The notes: generated from the sequence alone by a model not told the origin. A stretch of DNA of 64,000 nucleotides from Paenibacillus pabuli (GCF_039831995.1 NZ_JBDOIO010000003.1:3782001-3846000); one strand, 5' to 3'; shown: positions 9,568 through 18,390, numbered from the stretch's first letter. Program-made: numbers and translations.

Positions 9568-10149
9568 CTATTTCGAGCTCAGGTGCACGCTACAATTGTA
9601 CAATTCACACGCCCAGGATCCGGCTTTCTTTTCTATCCGGGTAATCGAGGTATTGGACAACTTGTTGCTAATATCAAGCGCAGGTACCAATCCTCTGAGG
9701 GTATTACGCAGAATCGCGCCATGACTGACCACAATGACTCTGCCATCGGGGAACTCTTTGCAAATATCCTCAATCGCAGCACTACCTCGCAATGTCCCGG
9801 CGTCTGCAGCTTCCTGTCCCAGCTCAAAGCTGCTCCATTCCGGGCCCCATTTGGCTACACGCTCTGCTTCTGTTGTTCCTTCCACTTGTCCGCCGCCCAT
9901 CTCACGCAGCCTCGGGTCCAGACGAATCTCATCAATCCCAAGCCGTTCACTGATGATCTTCGCCGTCTCACTTGCACGCTCCAGGTCACTCGCATAGATG
10001 GCATCCCACGATTCCGTACTGAGCCTTTCCGCAAGCAAAACGGCCTGTTCTCTCCCCTCCTGATCCAGCGGATTGTCCGTTTGTCCCTGGGACCGTTTTT
10101 CCTTATTCCATTCAGTGCTTCCGTGACGTATTAATGCAAACTGTGTCAT
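9568..10149 (-). CDS. Histidine phosphatase family protein (phosphoglycerate mutase-like)
   Basis: About 193-aa phosphatase of the RHG superfamily. The catalytic RHGSTEWN lies at residues 8-15, with the second histidine in VVSHGAILRN near residue 150. A conserved LREMGGGQVEG segment includes the proton-donor region. I use ATG 10149, preceded at 5 nt by GTGAGG; the in-frame GTG at 10161 overlaps that site. CobC-, GpmB- and broad phosphatase members look alike, so the substrate is open. Confidence 0.88.
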   Translation of the reverse strand: MTQFALIRHGSTEWNKEKRSQGQTDNPLDQEGREQAVLLAERLSTESWDAIYASDLERASETAKIISERLGIDEIRLDPRLREMGGGQVEGTTEAERVAKWGPEWSSFELGQEAADAGTLRGSAAIEDICKEFPDGRVIVVSHGAILRNTLRGLVPALDISNKLSNTSITRIEKKAGSWACELYNCSVHLSSK

Positions 10150-10199
10150 AGTGTCCCTCACTTTCTTCTATAGTAGGCGTTTAATATATTGCCGATCAT

Positions 10200-10772
10200 T
10201 TAATCCGTGTCTAACTCATCCTTGGTAAAATGCCTGCGTTCTTTTGGTTTGGCAAATTTGTTGCCGTTGTATACTGCGGACCCGTTCCTTGGAATGGAAA
10301 GGCTGTTCCATGGTGTTTCTTTCAGCATTTTGGCCGCGTAAATGATCTGTCCCACATGGTATGGATAATGCGCCAATTGCCGCGTAATGGCCTCCATGAC
10401 GGTATGACCTTCATTGCGAATGTATATGATCTGTGAGAGCTGTTCCGGTGTAAAGGAACGAATGGCACTCAGCAAACAATTCCAGCCTTCTTCCCACTTA
10501 CCCAACAGTTCTTCGCGTGTAGAGATGTCATTTACGAATTCGGCATCCCGCGCTCGCCAAGGCTTTTCTCCATCGGATGTGAGCACGTCCGTCCATCGGG
10601 ATAACATATTGCCCCACAAATGCTTCACAATCACCGCAATGCTGTTGGCATCTTCATGCCACGCCTGAAATAATTGCTCGGTCTCAAGCTGTTCCATAGC
10701 CTTCTCTCCGAGCTGCTTATAGTACAGAAATTGCTTCTCGGCTGTCTCCAGAAATGCCTGATTCATATTCAT
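10200..10772 (-). CDS. DUF1572 / DinB-superfamily protein
   Basis: About 190-aa four-helix-bundle protein of the DUF1572 group, related to DinB-like metal-dependent enzymes. It has family-type phrases: VKHLWGNMLSRWTD, TREELLGKWEEGWN and a C-terminal ITRQLAHYPYHVGQIIY, whose histidines probably bind metal. The open frame extends upstream to a TTG at 10838 inside the preceding gene, but homologues usually start near NQAFLETAEKQF, so I use ATG 10772. A TTG at 10778 preceded by AAAGGTG is a real alternative. Confidence 0.8.
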   Translation of the reverse strand: MNMNQAFLETAEKQFLYYKQLGEKAMEQLETEQLFQAWHEDANSIAVIVKHLWGNMLSRWTDVLTSDGEKPWRARDAEFVNDISTREELLGKWEEGWNCLLSAIRSFTPEQLSQIIYIRNEGHTVMEAITRQLAHYPYHVGQIIYAAKMLKETPWNSLSIPRNGSAVYNGNKFAKPKERRHFTKDELDTD

Positions 10773-10821
10773 ATCCAATAGGCCAACACCTTTCTGTCCA
10801 TATTGAAGTACAGGGTTTGCT

Positions 10822-11151
10822 TTACTCGGGAAATACAAGTGTCCCCTCTTCGTTCGGCGGAAAAGGGATCACTTTCTTCACCGCATCCAGATTGAGCTCG
10901 CCATAAATATGGGGGAACAGTTCATTTAACTCATACAGATCTTCATATACAAGTTCCGGCTTCAATGTTTTTTCATCAATAGCCAGCAACAGCAGATCCG
11001 TACGCCCTGCGTAATATTGTGCTGCTACCCATGGAATCTGCTCCTTGGTAGAACAATGAATGAATCCATCCGTCTCCAGGCTATCCGGTGCGTACACGTT
11101 CTCCTTGGATACCTGTTCCCACACTGATTGGGAAATAATGCTGTAGATCAT
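10822..11151 (-). CDS. DUF952 family protein
   Basis: 109-aa protein of the DUF952 family (glutathione S-transferase-like fold predicted for some members, function unknown). Landmarks are the GFIHCST motif near residue 30, YYAGRTDLLLLAID, and FPHIYGELNLDAV near the end. It sits in a minus-strand run of small metabolic genes; the DUF1572 gene begins about 50 bp downstream. Confidence 0.88.
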   Translation of the reverse strand: MIYSIISQSVWEQVSKENVYAPDSLETDGFIHCSTKEQIPWVAAQYYAGRTDLLLLAIDEKTLKPELVYEDLYELNELFPHIYGELNLDAVKKVIPFPPNEEGTLVFPE

Positions 11152-11207
11152 TGTTCCGCCTCCTTGTCATTTCTTCCTTATATGTATCCTATACATCATT
11201 GCAAGTA

Positions 11208-11765
11208 TTATAGATCATCCCGGATACGGGAGTACAATTTTTGATCGGTGAACACGCCTTTGATCTTCAATTGTTTGCGAAGCAAACCTTCATATGACAT
11301 GCCCAATTTCTCCATGACCCGCGCAGAGCCAACGTTGCCTGCGTTGCATTTACCTTCCAGCCGGTTGCAGTCCAATTCCCGAAAGCAGTAATTGACGATG
11401 GGCTGCATCGCTTCAGCAGCAATCCCTTTATTCCACTCGGTGCTTGCAATGGCATATCCCAAAGAAGCGCTCTGCATAAGTTCATTAAAATGAAAAATCC
11501 CCCCGCGGCCAATCAGGCGCCCCGTGTCTTTGCGAACAAATCCCCATAGATACACCAATTTCTTCTCATAATTGTCCAAGGCCCGTTGGATGTATTGAAC
11601 GGAGTCATCCACCGTCTCATGGCGGTTCCACAGACTCTGCTCGCTCACTCTTGGGTCAGAGGCAAATGCATAGTAATCCTCCGTATCATCTAATGTAAGA
11701 CGTCTGAGCAGCAGCCGTTCCGTTTCAAATTCTGGCGACTCCGCAAATAACTTTTCAATGTGCAT
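11208..11765 (-). CDS. GNAT acetyltransferase, RimJ/RimL type
   Basis: 185-aa N-acetyltransferase using acetyl-CoA. It has the RimJ/L layout: FETERLLLRRLTLDD near the N-terminus, a central GRGGIFHF, LGYAIASTEWNKGIAAEA (CoA-binding motif A region), and NVGSARVMEKLGMSYEG near the C-terminus. ATG 11765 follows AGGAGGAG at 5 nt and lies 11 bp inside the end of the upstream DUF2809 gene. The target could be a ribosomal protein N-terminus or a small molecule. Confidence 0.9.
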   Translation of the reverse strand: MHIEKLFAESPEFETERLLLRRLTLDDTEDYYAFASDPRVSEQSLWNRHETVDDSVQYIQRALDNYEKKLVYLWGFVRKDTGRLIGRGGIFHFNELMQSASLGYAIASTEWNKGIAAEAMQPIVNYCFRELDCNRLEGKCNAGNVGSARVMEKLGMSYEGLLRKQLKIKGVFTDQKLYSRIRDDL

Positions 11766-12171
11766 ACAAACTCCTCCTATTGCTTAGGAAATAACGGTCT
11801 ATCACGAACGTGCACAGAATCCCTGCTGTATATCTGACGAGATCTATGACAAGAAAACCGTGTCCCAAAATCAGGGCACCCAACATGGTTGAACGCACCT
11901 CATTGAGCCAAGGCATCTGAATCATTTGCGAGAATTCTATGACCCAGCTAAACAAGAAGCTCAATAGAAATGCCCAAGCCTTACTTCTCCTGATCCAAAC
12001 CATACGAAATCCGAAATAAATCATGCCTGCCCACAAGGCATCTCCAGCATGGTCATGTAAGAAAACAGGCAGCATATCCCCATAGCGACGGGATGCCAGC
12101 CCGGCTGCCATCACCATTATTGCGGCAATAAAATAAATTCGTCTTCCTCTGATCGACATCACCTTCTCCAA
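11755..12171 (-). CDS. DUF2809 integral membrane protein
   Basis: 138-aa membrane protein with about four TM helices (roughly residues 11-28, 42-58, 66-84, 99-123). HDHAGDALWAGMIYFGFR, followed by a helix with EFSQ, matches the DUF2809 family (function unknown). Its end overlaps the GNAT start by 11 bp, so the two are translated from one message. Confidence 0.85.
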   Translation of the reverse strand: MEKVMSIRGRRIYFIAAIMVMAAGLASRRYGDMLPVFLHDHAGDALWAGMIYFGFRMVWIRRSKAWAFLLSFLFSWVIEFSQMIQMPWLNEVRSTMLGALILGHGFLVIDLVRYTAGILCTFVIDRYFLSNRRSLYAH

Positions 12172-12365
12172 TACTTACGATCCATCGGACCTAACCCGAA
12201 GTTGCTATTTAAACAGCAATTCTCTGCCTCAAGTAAGCCCAATCTTTCAGATCCCCATTTGAACTTATAATTGTTGCTTTTATGTGGATCACATCCTCTC
12301 CGTTTTTGTTTCTGGCCGCACGGCAGGTATCCCACTCATTGCGGTGACTTTGTATTTTTGTATCT

Positions 12366-12391
12366 AAAAAGGGACGTATATTCTACGTCCC
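12366..12391 (-). terminator. Terminator of the BIG2 gene
   Basis: Perfect 8-bp stem (GGGACGTA against TACGTCCC, 5-nt loop) followed on the minus strand by TTTTT. It lies about 60 bp after the stop at 12453. Confidence 0.85.
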
Positions 12392-12452
12392 CTTCGCTGT
12401 CTATCCCTATGATGTAAAAATGCTATGTCACTCGCTGTATTGAAATTAAGCT

Positions 12453-13559
12453 TTATTTTACCGTTACCGGTATCGTCACTTTCTTGTTGTTCCACTTGGC
12501 GATTATGCTCGTTTTTCCTTTGCCCACAGCCACCACTTTGCCATTGGTTACGGTAGCTACGCTCGGTTTTGTACTGCTCCAGGCTGCATTGTTTGTAACA
12601 ACCGTCGTTTTGCCTGTATCATACTGCGCCATAATGGTTAACATTGCGCTTCCCTGCGGAGATAACACAAGCTTTTTCTGGCCTGTAATCAACTTTTTGA
12701 GCAATGGAACAACCGTAACTTCTGTCTTTATTGTCTGATCCTGATAGGTTCCTGTCAAGGTTGCCTTTCCTTCGGTCAGCGTTTTGACCGTCCCGTTTTT
12801 AACGGTTGCCACTGCATTGTCCGAGGAAGTCCATGTTACCTGCTTCGACAGATTAATTGTTTTTCCGTTGGCATATGTACCAATGACCTTCAGTGCTTTG
12901 GATTTCTTGATGTTCAACTGCATTGCAGTAGGGGTAACTTCCACTTTGGTAATGATGTCGGTAATGGCGACAGGCACTTTAACCGTTTCCGAGCCATATT
13001 TGCCTTGCAGCAGCACCCGGCCTGGCGTATTGCCTTTAATCTTGCCGTTTTCCACGACAGCCGCTGCATTCGAAACGGTCCACACGATCTCTGATGTTAC
13101 ATCTTCTTCCTTGCCGCTCGCACGCACAATGCTGACCTTGGGCAGGGCACTTTCACTGCCTTTGACAAAACTGTAGGATTTGGGCGATGCTTTGATGCTT
13201 TTGATTTTCTCGGAAACCTGGACAACGAGCTGCGCCTTGGCCCCATCGACTTCAGCATGGATTGTTGCCTCACCCGCTGATACCGCCTTTACTTTACCCT
13301 TCACAATGGTTGCCACTGCTGCATTACTCGTAGACCACGTAACCCCTGCAGTCACATCCTGCTTGTTATCAAATCCTTCAACAACAGCCATCACCTTAAG
13401 CGCAACTGTCTGTGATACACTCAACTTCTGCGGGCTGCTATTGGTAATCTCGATGGAGGTTACGTCACCTGTAGCCGCCAGAATGTGTGAGGGGGCCATG
13501 ATGGTACATATCAGGATGAGTGCAAGCATTCCTCGAAGTGTTAATTTGATTCTGTTCAT
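12453..13559 (-). CDS. Secreted protein with four bacterial Ig-like (BIG2) repeats
   Basis: About 368-aa exported protein. A signal peptide of roughly 28 residues is followed by four BIG2-type beta-sandwich repeats of 80-90 residues. Each carries the diagnostic pattern of a variant of VTWSSSNxxVATVxxGxV then GxATI. Such repeats occur in surface adhesins and carbohydrate-binding proteins; there is no catalytic domain, SLH or sortase motif, so it is probably released or non-covalently bound. I use ATG 13559; the ATG at 13571 directly abuts the AGGAG and is less likely. Confidence 0.85.
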   Translation of the reverse strand: MNRIKLTLRGMLALILICTIMAPSHILAATGDVTSIEITNSSPQKLSVSQTVALKVMAVVEGFDNKQDVTAGVTWSTSNAAVATIVKGKVKAVSAGEATIHAEVDGAKAQLVVQVSEKIKSIKASPKSYSFVKGSESALPKVSIVRASGKEEDVTSEIVWTVSNAAAVVENGKIKGNTPGRVLLQGKYGSETVKVPVAITDIITKVEVTPTAMQLNIKKSKALKVIGTYANGKTINLSKQVTWTSSDNAVATVKNGTVKTLTEGKATLTGTYQDQTIKTEVTVVPLLKKLITGQKKLVLSPQGSAMLTIMAQYDTGKTTVVTNNAAWSSTKPSVATVTNGKVVAVGKGKTSIIAKWNNKKVTIPVTVK

Positions 13560-13729
13560 TTCAATTCCCATCTCCTATAACCCAATATTTTACTTCTATT
13601 ATATTATATCGGAGATGCGATGCATAATAATGAATATTATAGGAATAGAATGGTCAAAAGAAGTGAGATTCGACAATTTTTCGATAGACATTTCAACAAT
13701 TTAAGCTCTATGTCATTTAGATTGAAAAG

Positions 13730-13764
13730 ACAAAAACAGAACCCTTTTTAAGGGTTCCGTTTTT
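13730..13764 (-). terminator. Terminator of serS
   Basis: 12-bp stem with one G:U (13761-13750 against 13746-13735, 3-nt loop) flanked by T runs on both strands. It lies 30 bp past the serS stop. Confidence 0.85.
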
Positions 13765-13791
13765 ATCTTTCTGTCAGCTTATAATTAACTG

Positions 13792-15087
13792 TTACTCTTC
13801 ACTCTGAAGCGGCAAAGTCAAATATTCAGCACCGCCCATATAGGGCTGCAGAGCTGCCGGAATACGAATGCTTCCATCCTCTTGCTGATGATTCTCCAAT
13901 AGTGGAATGAGGATCCGCGGCGATGCCACGGCTGTATTGTTCAGCGTATGGCAGTACGCCAGCTGACCATCGGCATTACGGCAGCGAATGTTCGAACGGC
14001 GCGCCTGAAAATCATGCAGATTTGACGACGAATGGGTTTCCCCATAAGCACCCCTGCTTGGCATCCATGTCTCAATATCATATTGTTTATACGTTTTCTG
14101 CGACATGTCGCCCGTACACACCGCAACCACCCGATAAGGCAGTTCAAGCAGCTGCAGCAATTCTTCTGCATGTCCGGTAATTTCCTGCAGCATGCGCTCC
14201 GATTCCTCCGCATCCGGTGCACAGAGAATGACCTGTTCAACTTTGGCAAACTGATGCACCCGGTACAACCCTCGTACATCCCGTCCGCCTGACCCGACCT
14301 CACTGCGGAAACATGTTGATACGGCAGCCAGCTTAATCGGCTTCTGTACATCCACAATCTCATCCGCATAATACGATACGAGCGGTACCTCGGAGGTTCC
14401 GACCAGCCACTTGCCCTCCCCTTCCAACGCATAGACCTGATCGCGTCCTGTCGGGAAAAATCCCGTATTCACAAGTGCATCCTCCCTGACCATTAGAGGC
14501 ACTTCCATCGGGGTGAATCCATGCCGCAGCAGCAGATCAAGCGCAAGCTGCTGTACAGCCCGGTGCAGGAGCAGCCCTGCTCCTTTCAGCACATAGCTTC
14601 GTGTCCCGCCGATCTTCACCCCGCGCGGAATATCAATCAGATCGTGGAGCTCCCCGAGTTCCACATGGTCCTTGGCCGTGTAAGCGAAGGTTGGTGTCTC
14701 TCCGACACGTCGCAGCTCCACATTATCCTCGTCCGATGCTCCAATCGGCGTATCCGGTGATACCACATTCGGCACCAGCCATTGCAGCCTGGTCACTTCC
14801 TCCTGTACGCCCGCAAGCTCCGCTTCGATCTCTTCCAGCTTCTCATTCAATTGTATCACCTGAGCCCTCAGTCCTTCGGCCTGTTCCCGATCCCCGGATT
14901 GCATCCATTTTCCGATATCCGCTGATAAGGTATTCCGCGTCCTGCGTCCTTCTTCCACTTCCTGCAAAAGCGCCCTGTGCTCCTCATCCCGCTCCAGCAA
15001 TTCACCAATGCTAATATTAATTTTCTTCCCGTCTGCCGCCGCCTGCACTTCATCTGCATGGGCCCGAATCCACTTCATGTCCAACAT
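13792..15087 (-). CDS. serS: Seryl-tRNA synthetase (probably a second, T-box-controlled copy)
   Basis: Class II synthetase charging tRNA-Ser, about 431 aa. An N-terminal long coiled-coil tRNA-binding arm (about 30-105) precedes the catalytic domain. Motif 2 reads STCFRSEVGSGGRDVRG and the Ser-binding segment ends with SNLHDFQARRSNIR. Motif 3 is unusual: TLNNTAVASPR, where typical bacterial SerRS has TLNGSGLAVGR, although the flanking QQEDGSI and PYMGG are normal. ATG 15087 has GGAG 9 nt upstream; longer frames start inside the T-box leader. The divergence plus T-box suggests a SerRS2-type paralogue; the housekeeping copy would lie outside this window. Confidence 0.9.
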   Translation of the reverse strand: MLDMKWIRAHADEVQAAADGKKINISIGELLERDEEHRALLQEVEEGRRTRNTLSADIGKWMQSGDREQAEGLRAQVIQLNEKLEEIEAELAGVQEEVTRLQWLVPNVVSPDTPIGASDEDNVELRRVGETPTFAYTAKDHVELGELHDLIDIPRGVKIGGTRSYVLKGAGLLLHRAVQQLALDLLLRHGFTPMEVPLMVREDALVNTGFFPTGRDQVYALEGEGKWLVGTSEVPLVSYYADEIVDVQKPIKLAAVSTCFRSEVGSGGRDVRGLYRVHQFAKVEQVILCAPDAEESERMLQEITGHAEELLQLLELPYRVVAVCTGDMSQKTYKQYDIETWMPSRGAYGETHSSSNLHDFQARRSNIRCRNADGQLAYCHTLNNTAVASPRILIPLLENHQQEDGSIRIPAALQPYMGGAEYLTLPLQSEE

Positions 15088-15109
15088 GGTCACCGTCTCC
15101 TTTGGCTGT

Positions 15110-15318
15110 AAAAATGCAAAGAGCGCCCTCATCCCTTGGGACGAGGAGCGCTCTGCTCGCGGTGCCACCCAACTTGCCGAATCAGGATACCCTGTTCCAG
15201 CCTCTTGGTCCGCGATAACGGGCGGTTCCGGTTAACTTGGGGATGAATTCGCTCCCCTGGCGATAACGCCTCCGAGTTGGATGCTCTTCAACGGCATGGT
15301 TCCGATCTGTAATTGTTG
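15110..15318 (-). ncRNA. T-box leader (serine) with intrinsic terminator
   Basis: Leader of serS that senses uncharged tRNA-Ser. The T-box core GGGTGGCACCGCG is at 15170-15158; its TGGC bulge would pair with a tRNA ending GCCA, matching the G discriminator base of tRNA-Ser. Downstream is a strong terminator: GAGCGC and GTCCC arms (15153-15122) followed by TTTGCATTTTT. The specifier codon was not resolved by eye; the leader is short (about 210 nt). Confidence 0.9.
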
Positions 15319-15324
15319 TGTCTC

Positions 15325-15354
15325 AGTATATACGAACCATGAACCACATTGCAA
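15325..15354 (-). promoter_or_regulatory. Promoter of the T-box/serS transcript
   Basis: TTGCAA (15354-15349), 18-nt spacer, TATACT (15330-15325), placing the transcript start just ahead of the T-box leader. Confidence 0.6.
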
Positions 15355-15462
15355 GACCTACCAAATCCTTACATATGCTGTTATGATAGACTTGTTTGCA
15401 CTCGGACGTATGATCCGAAGCAGCTGACCTCAAATTGTACATAGGTATAGAAGGAGTTTTCC

Positions 15463-16695
15463 ATGAAAAAATTGTTATGGATCGGCTGCCTGTCCTATTT
15501 TCTTATCGGACTTGCACACGTGGTCCTCGGATCCATTCTGCCTGTCGCATTAGAACATTACGGCAAAGATTACAGTCAGGGAGGAACGCTAATTTTTGCC
15601 CAATTTGCCGGATTCCTGGGTGGTGTACTGTTGTCCCCTCAGTTAAATCGTCGCTTTGGCAAACGCAGCGGGTTACTTATCGCAGCAGCCCTGCTATGCA
15701 TAGCAGAGTTATCCTATATGCTGCTGCCTCCCTGGGGCCTCATGTTTGTCATTGCACCAGCTGCCGGTTTCGGATTCGGCATGATTGAAGCCGTAATCGG
15801 TACGATCATCATTGCCGCCATCAAAGAAAATACCGCAGTTGCGATGAGCAGGCTTGAAGTACTATTCGGCATCGGGGCCATGGTCATGCCGCTGATTGCC
15901 AGTGGTCTGATCTCGGCAGGATACTGGCGCATGTCCTTTCTCGTCGTTGCCGTCTGTTCAGCACTGACTTTCATCTTCTGGGCCCGAATTTCATTCGGGG
16001 AGCTGGATCATACACTCAGTAGGCGCAAGCCAGATGCAGTTACTGGACATGTTCATGCTGTGGAGTCATCCGATGGTGTGTCTCCTGCAGGCCATGGCAT
16101 AACTGGCTCAACCTATCGAGGGCGTAATCTGGCCCTGATGAGCTTATTCGTTGTATTTTTCTTTCTCTATGTTGGTACGGAGATGAGCCTTGCCAACTTC
16201 ATGCCTGCGATTCTGATTGAAAAAATGAACATGAAGGAGGCAGGAGCAGCACTTAGTGTTACCTGCTTCTGGATCGCAATGTCTGTTGGAAGGCTCTTCG
16301 CCGGATATATAGCGGAAAAGTTCCAGTATCGGGTTTACGTTTTATACAGCTGTCTGGCAGCTGTGCTGCTCATGGCCATTTTTCCGTTCACCAACCAGAT
16401 CTGGTCTGCTTTTCTAATTATTCTGCTGCTCGGACTGGCGTTTTCAGGCGTCTTCTCCATTGCACTCGTTTTTGCCAGCAAAATGCTGCCGGGAACAGAA
16501 GAATCTACACCCAGTATCCTAATTGCATCCGGCGGAGTCGGCGGCGCCATTCTGCCTCTGCTCACTGGCTGGAGTCTGGATCATCTGGACGTCAATCAAT
16601 CCACATGGATGCTTGCGATATTTACCTTAGGCCTGCTTATCATCAGCTTGGTTACTTATCAGTGGCAGAGCAAACACCGTACAGCTTCGGTTTAA
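15463..16695 (+). CDS. MFS transporter (possible sugar:proton symporter)
   Basis: 410-aa major facilitator permease with about 12 TM helices. The loop between helices 2 and 3 has NRRFGKRSG (the MFS motif-A region). A hydrophilic central loop lies at about 195-220. The overall pattern resembles GlcP/YfkF-like sugar or drug carriers of Bacillus, but substrate cannot be assigned from sequence alone. ATG 15463 follows AAGGAG. Transcribed away from serS and followed by a hairpin terminator. Confidence 0.85.
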   Translation: MKKLLWIGCLSYFLIGLAHVVLGSILPVALEHYGKDYSQGGTLIFAQFAGFLGGVLLSPQLNRRFGKRSGLLIAAALLCIAELSYMLLPPWGLMFVIAPAAGFGFGMIEAVIGTIIIAAIKENTAVAMSRLEVLFGIGAMVMPLIASGLISAGYWRMSFLVVAVCSALTFIFWARISFGELDHTLSRRKPDAVTGHVHAVESSDGVSPAGHGITGSTYRGRNLALMSLFVVFFFLYVGTEMSLANFMPAILIEKMNMKEAGAALSVTCFWIAMSVGRLFAGYIAEKFQYRVYVLYSCLAAVLLMAIFPFTNQIWSAFLIILLLGLAFSGVFSIALVFASKMLPGTEESTPSILIASGGVGGAILPLLTGWSLDHLDVNQSTWMLAIFTLGLLIISLVTYQWQSKHRTASV

Positions 16696-16746
16696 TCCCC
16701 GACTTGCGCAATATGCTGAATTCTCCAATTCGCTATAATGTAAAGC

Positions 16747-16782
16747 GGCTCCGCAGCATATGCTTCGGAGCTCATTTTGCTT
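16747..16782 (+). terminator. Terminator of the MFS gene
   Basis: Near-perfect hairpin: GGCTCCG and AGC pair with GCT and CGGAGCT around an ATAT loop, then CATTTTG. It lies 50 bp past the stop. Confidence 0.65.
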
Positions 16783-17080
16783 CGTTAATCGCTCTGTAGT
16801 CCAGATCTGATGTACTTCTATTGCCTCCGTCATGATTGCCCAGGAAATAGTTTGCAGCGGGAGTATTTCATAATCTTAAAAAAAACTATGCATTTAATTT
16901 AAGATTCCAGCGTTAACTAAACTTCATTGTTGATCAAAGGAAATACCACTTCTTTCCCTTTAATAAACGTGCGGCGTAGTTGGCAACTCTCTCTCATCCT
17001 CTCTGCTTACTCTGCCAATTATAGAGATCACGAATATCTCCACATAAGTGAACATTCTGTGAATTTAAATTAAATCATAT
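16783..17080. other. AT-rich intergenic DNA, nothing recognised
   Basis: Part of a 463-bp gap between the MFS and VOC genes. No frame with coding character and no repeats; the only signals are the MFS terminator at its left and the VOC promoter at its right. Confidence 0.4.
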
Positions 17081-17109
17081 TTGACAACTTGGAATTCAAA
17101 ATCTATCAT
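17081..17109 (+). promoter_or_regulatory. Sigma-A promoter of the VOC gene
   Basis: Consensus TTGACA (17081-17086), exactly 17 nt, TATCAT (17104-17109), 50 bp ahead of the start codon. Confidence 0.75.
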
Positions 17110-17158
17110 ATCCCTTATTATGTAAGAAATTAGTTTTTCAACTTAGGAGGTTAACAAG

Positions 17159-17545
17159 ATGGGTTTTCATAAGCGTATTGACCACATCGGCATTGTTGTG
17201 CGTGATCTGGAGACAACCCTGCGTTTCTATACGGAGATTGTAGGACTTGAATTGAAAGACCGGGTAACCCACACGAACGGTGTCATTCAGCTGGCTTTCC
17301 TCGGCTTCAACGGAAGTGACGAGACTGAGATTGAGTTGATACAGGGATACAGCGACAAGCTGCCTTCCGAAGGAACGGTGCACCATTTTGCTATCCATGT
17401 GGATGACCTTGATGCGGAATATAAGCGGATTCAGGCTACGAAGGCCGAGTTTATTGACGGAGAGATCATTACGTTGCCCAACGGCTATCGCTACTTCTTC
17501 ATCTATGGACCGGAAAAGGAATGGATCGAGTTTTTTCAACGCTAA
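17159..17545 (+). CDS. VOC-family protein (glyoxalase I-like)
   Basis: 128-aa vicinal-oxygen-chelate protein with two beta-alpha-beta-beta-beta modules. Likely metal ligands are His9 (IDHIGIVV), a Glu near the end of the first module, His in HHFAIHVDD, and Glu in EWIEFFQR. This arrangement fits lactoylglutathione lyase-like or methylmalonyl-CoA epimerase-like enzymes, but small VOC proteins also include antibiotic-binding proteins. ATG 17159 follows AGGAGG. A consensus promoter lies upstream. Confidence 0.85.
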   Translation: MGFHKRIDHIGIVVRDLETTLRFYTEIVGLELKDRVTHTNGVIQLAFLGFNGSDETEIELIQGYSDKLPSEGTVHHFAIHVDDLDAEYKRIQATKAEFIDGEIITLPNGYRYFFIYGPEKEWIEFFQR

Positions 17546-17641
17546 AACCAAGTACTGCTTTAGGAATATTCAATTCCATGGACCAGCGGGGATGATGTGA
17601 CCTGTTACGCATTTTCCCACCCCATTTTCAAGGAGTTCGAC

Positions 17642-18112
17642 ATGAAAAAATGGTTCCAGATTATCTCCGTTATTGCTGTCATATGGGCATTATGCTATAC
17701 CGTTTGGATCTCAATTTTACTAGGAGAGTCTTTACTTGTTGCGATAAGCAACAAACCTCTTCCCCAATCCTCAGTCCAGGTTCAAGATCAAGGTACGACC
17801 CTTGTAATTCCTGCTGAATATTTTGAGTATACGTGGAAAAACAATACGAAATATAACGAATTTTCAGCAATCGATATGCCAGCCTCCCCTGTGAATGTAC
17901 CTGCCGGTTCTGAGCTTCTCATTTCCTTCGATCAAACTCCCAAGGAAATTAAATCTATCCAACAGGCGAATGAGCTACACAGTTGGACGAATCTGAATTC
18001 CCCTCGGCATACAATCACAGCACCTGATATTCCTGGAATATATACATATTTGTACAGCGCAAGTTGGTTGGAAGGCAGCGTTAGTTACGTGATCAAAATC
18101 AAAGTACAGTAA
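17642..18112 (+). CDS. Small membrane-anchored extracytoplasmic protein, unknown function
   Basis: 156-aa protein I do not recognise. A single N-terminal hydrophobic segment (about residues 4-30) is a signal anchor or uncleaved signal; there is no lipobox Cys. The outside part is beta-rich with SSVQVQDQGTTLVIPAEYF and a C-terminal PGIYTYLYSASWLEG, suggesting an Ig- or cupredoxin-like fold. I see no Cys/His/Met copper ligand set, so cupredoxin function is unlikely. Start chosen at ATG 17642, 5 nt after AAGGAG; the longer frame from 17597 lacks such a site. Weakly linked to the VOC gene (96-bp gap). Confidence 0.7.
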   Translation: MKKWFQIISVIAVIWALCYTVWISILLGESLLVAISNKPLPQSSVQVQDQGTTLVIPAEYFEYTWKNNTKYNEFSAIDMPASPVNVPAGSELLISFDQTPKEIKSIQQANELHSWTNLNSPRHTITAPDIPGIYTYLYSASWLEGSVSYVIKIKVQ

Positions 18113-18251
18113 ACAGCGTCTCACCGCCTGCCTTGTATGAAAGACTGCCTCCGGGTTGCTGATCCGTACGAATATTCGTCACATTCCCCACAAACAAATC
18201 ACCCTTGGCTGTTCCATCCAGTTCCTGACTGGACACATTCCGGCCTCTGGC
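18099..18251 (-). pseudogene. Possible truncated 3' remnant of an unidentified gene
   Basis: Minus-strand frame of 50 codons ending TGA at 18101-18099, bounded upstream by a TAG at 18254-18252. The translation looks protein-like (ELDGTAKGDLFVGNVTNIR then PGGSLSYKAGGETLF) but lacks a convincing start; a GTG at 18236 without a good ribosome site is the only option. The thi promoter overlaps its beginning. It may be the leftover tail of a gene removed when the riboswitch operon arrived, or a fortuitous frame. Confidence 0.35.
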
Positions 18252-18258
18252 CTATAAT
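18230..18258 (+). promoter_or_regulatory. Promoter of the TPP-riboswitch operon
   Basis: TGGACA (18230-18235), 17-nt spacer, consensus TATAAT (18253-18258). The start would fall about 25 nt before the aptamer. Confidence 0.65.
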
Positions 18259-18291
18259 TACACTAGTAATGCCCGTAACTTCATAGTTTCC

Positions 18292-18390
18292 CAGGGGAGT
18301 CGGAATTGGCCGGCTGAGAGTGTATCCCATCAAGATACTAACCCTTAGACCTGATCTGGATCATGCCAGCGTAGGAATCGGAGTATATCG
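18292..18390 (+). ncRNA. TPP (thi-box) riboswitch aptamer
   Basis: Classic order of conserved blocks: GGGGAGTC, CTGAGAG (18324-18330), ACCCTTAGACCTGATCTGG and GCGTAGGAA. These give the P2-P5 pockets that bind thiamine pyrophosphate. It precedes genes for thiamine-precursor transport, so TPP should switch them off. Confidence 0.95.
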
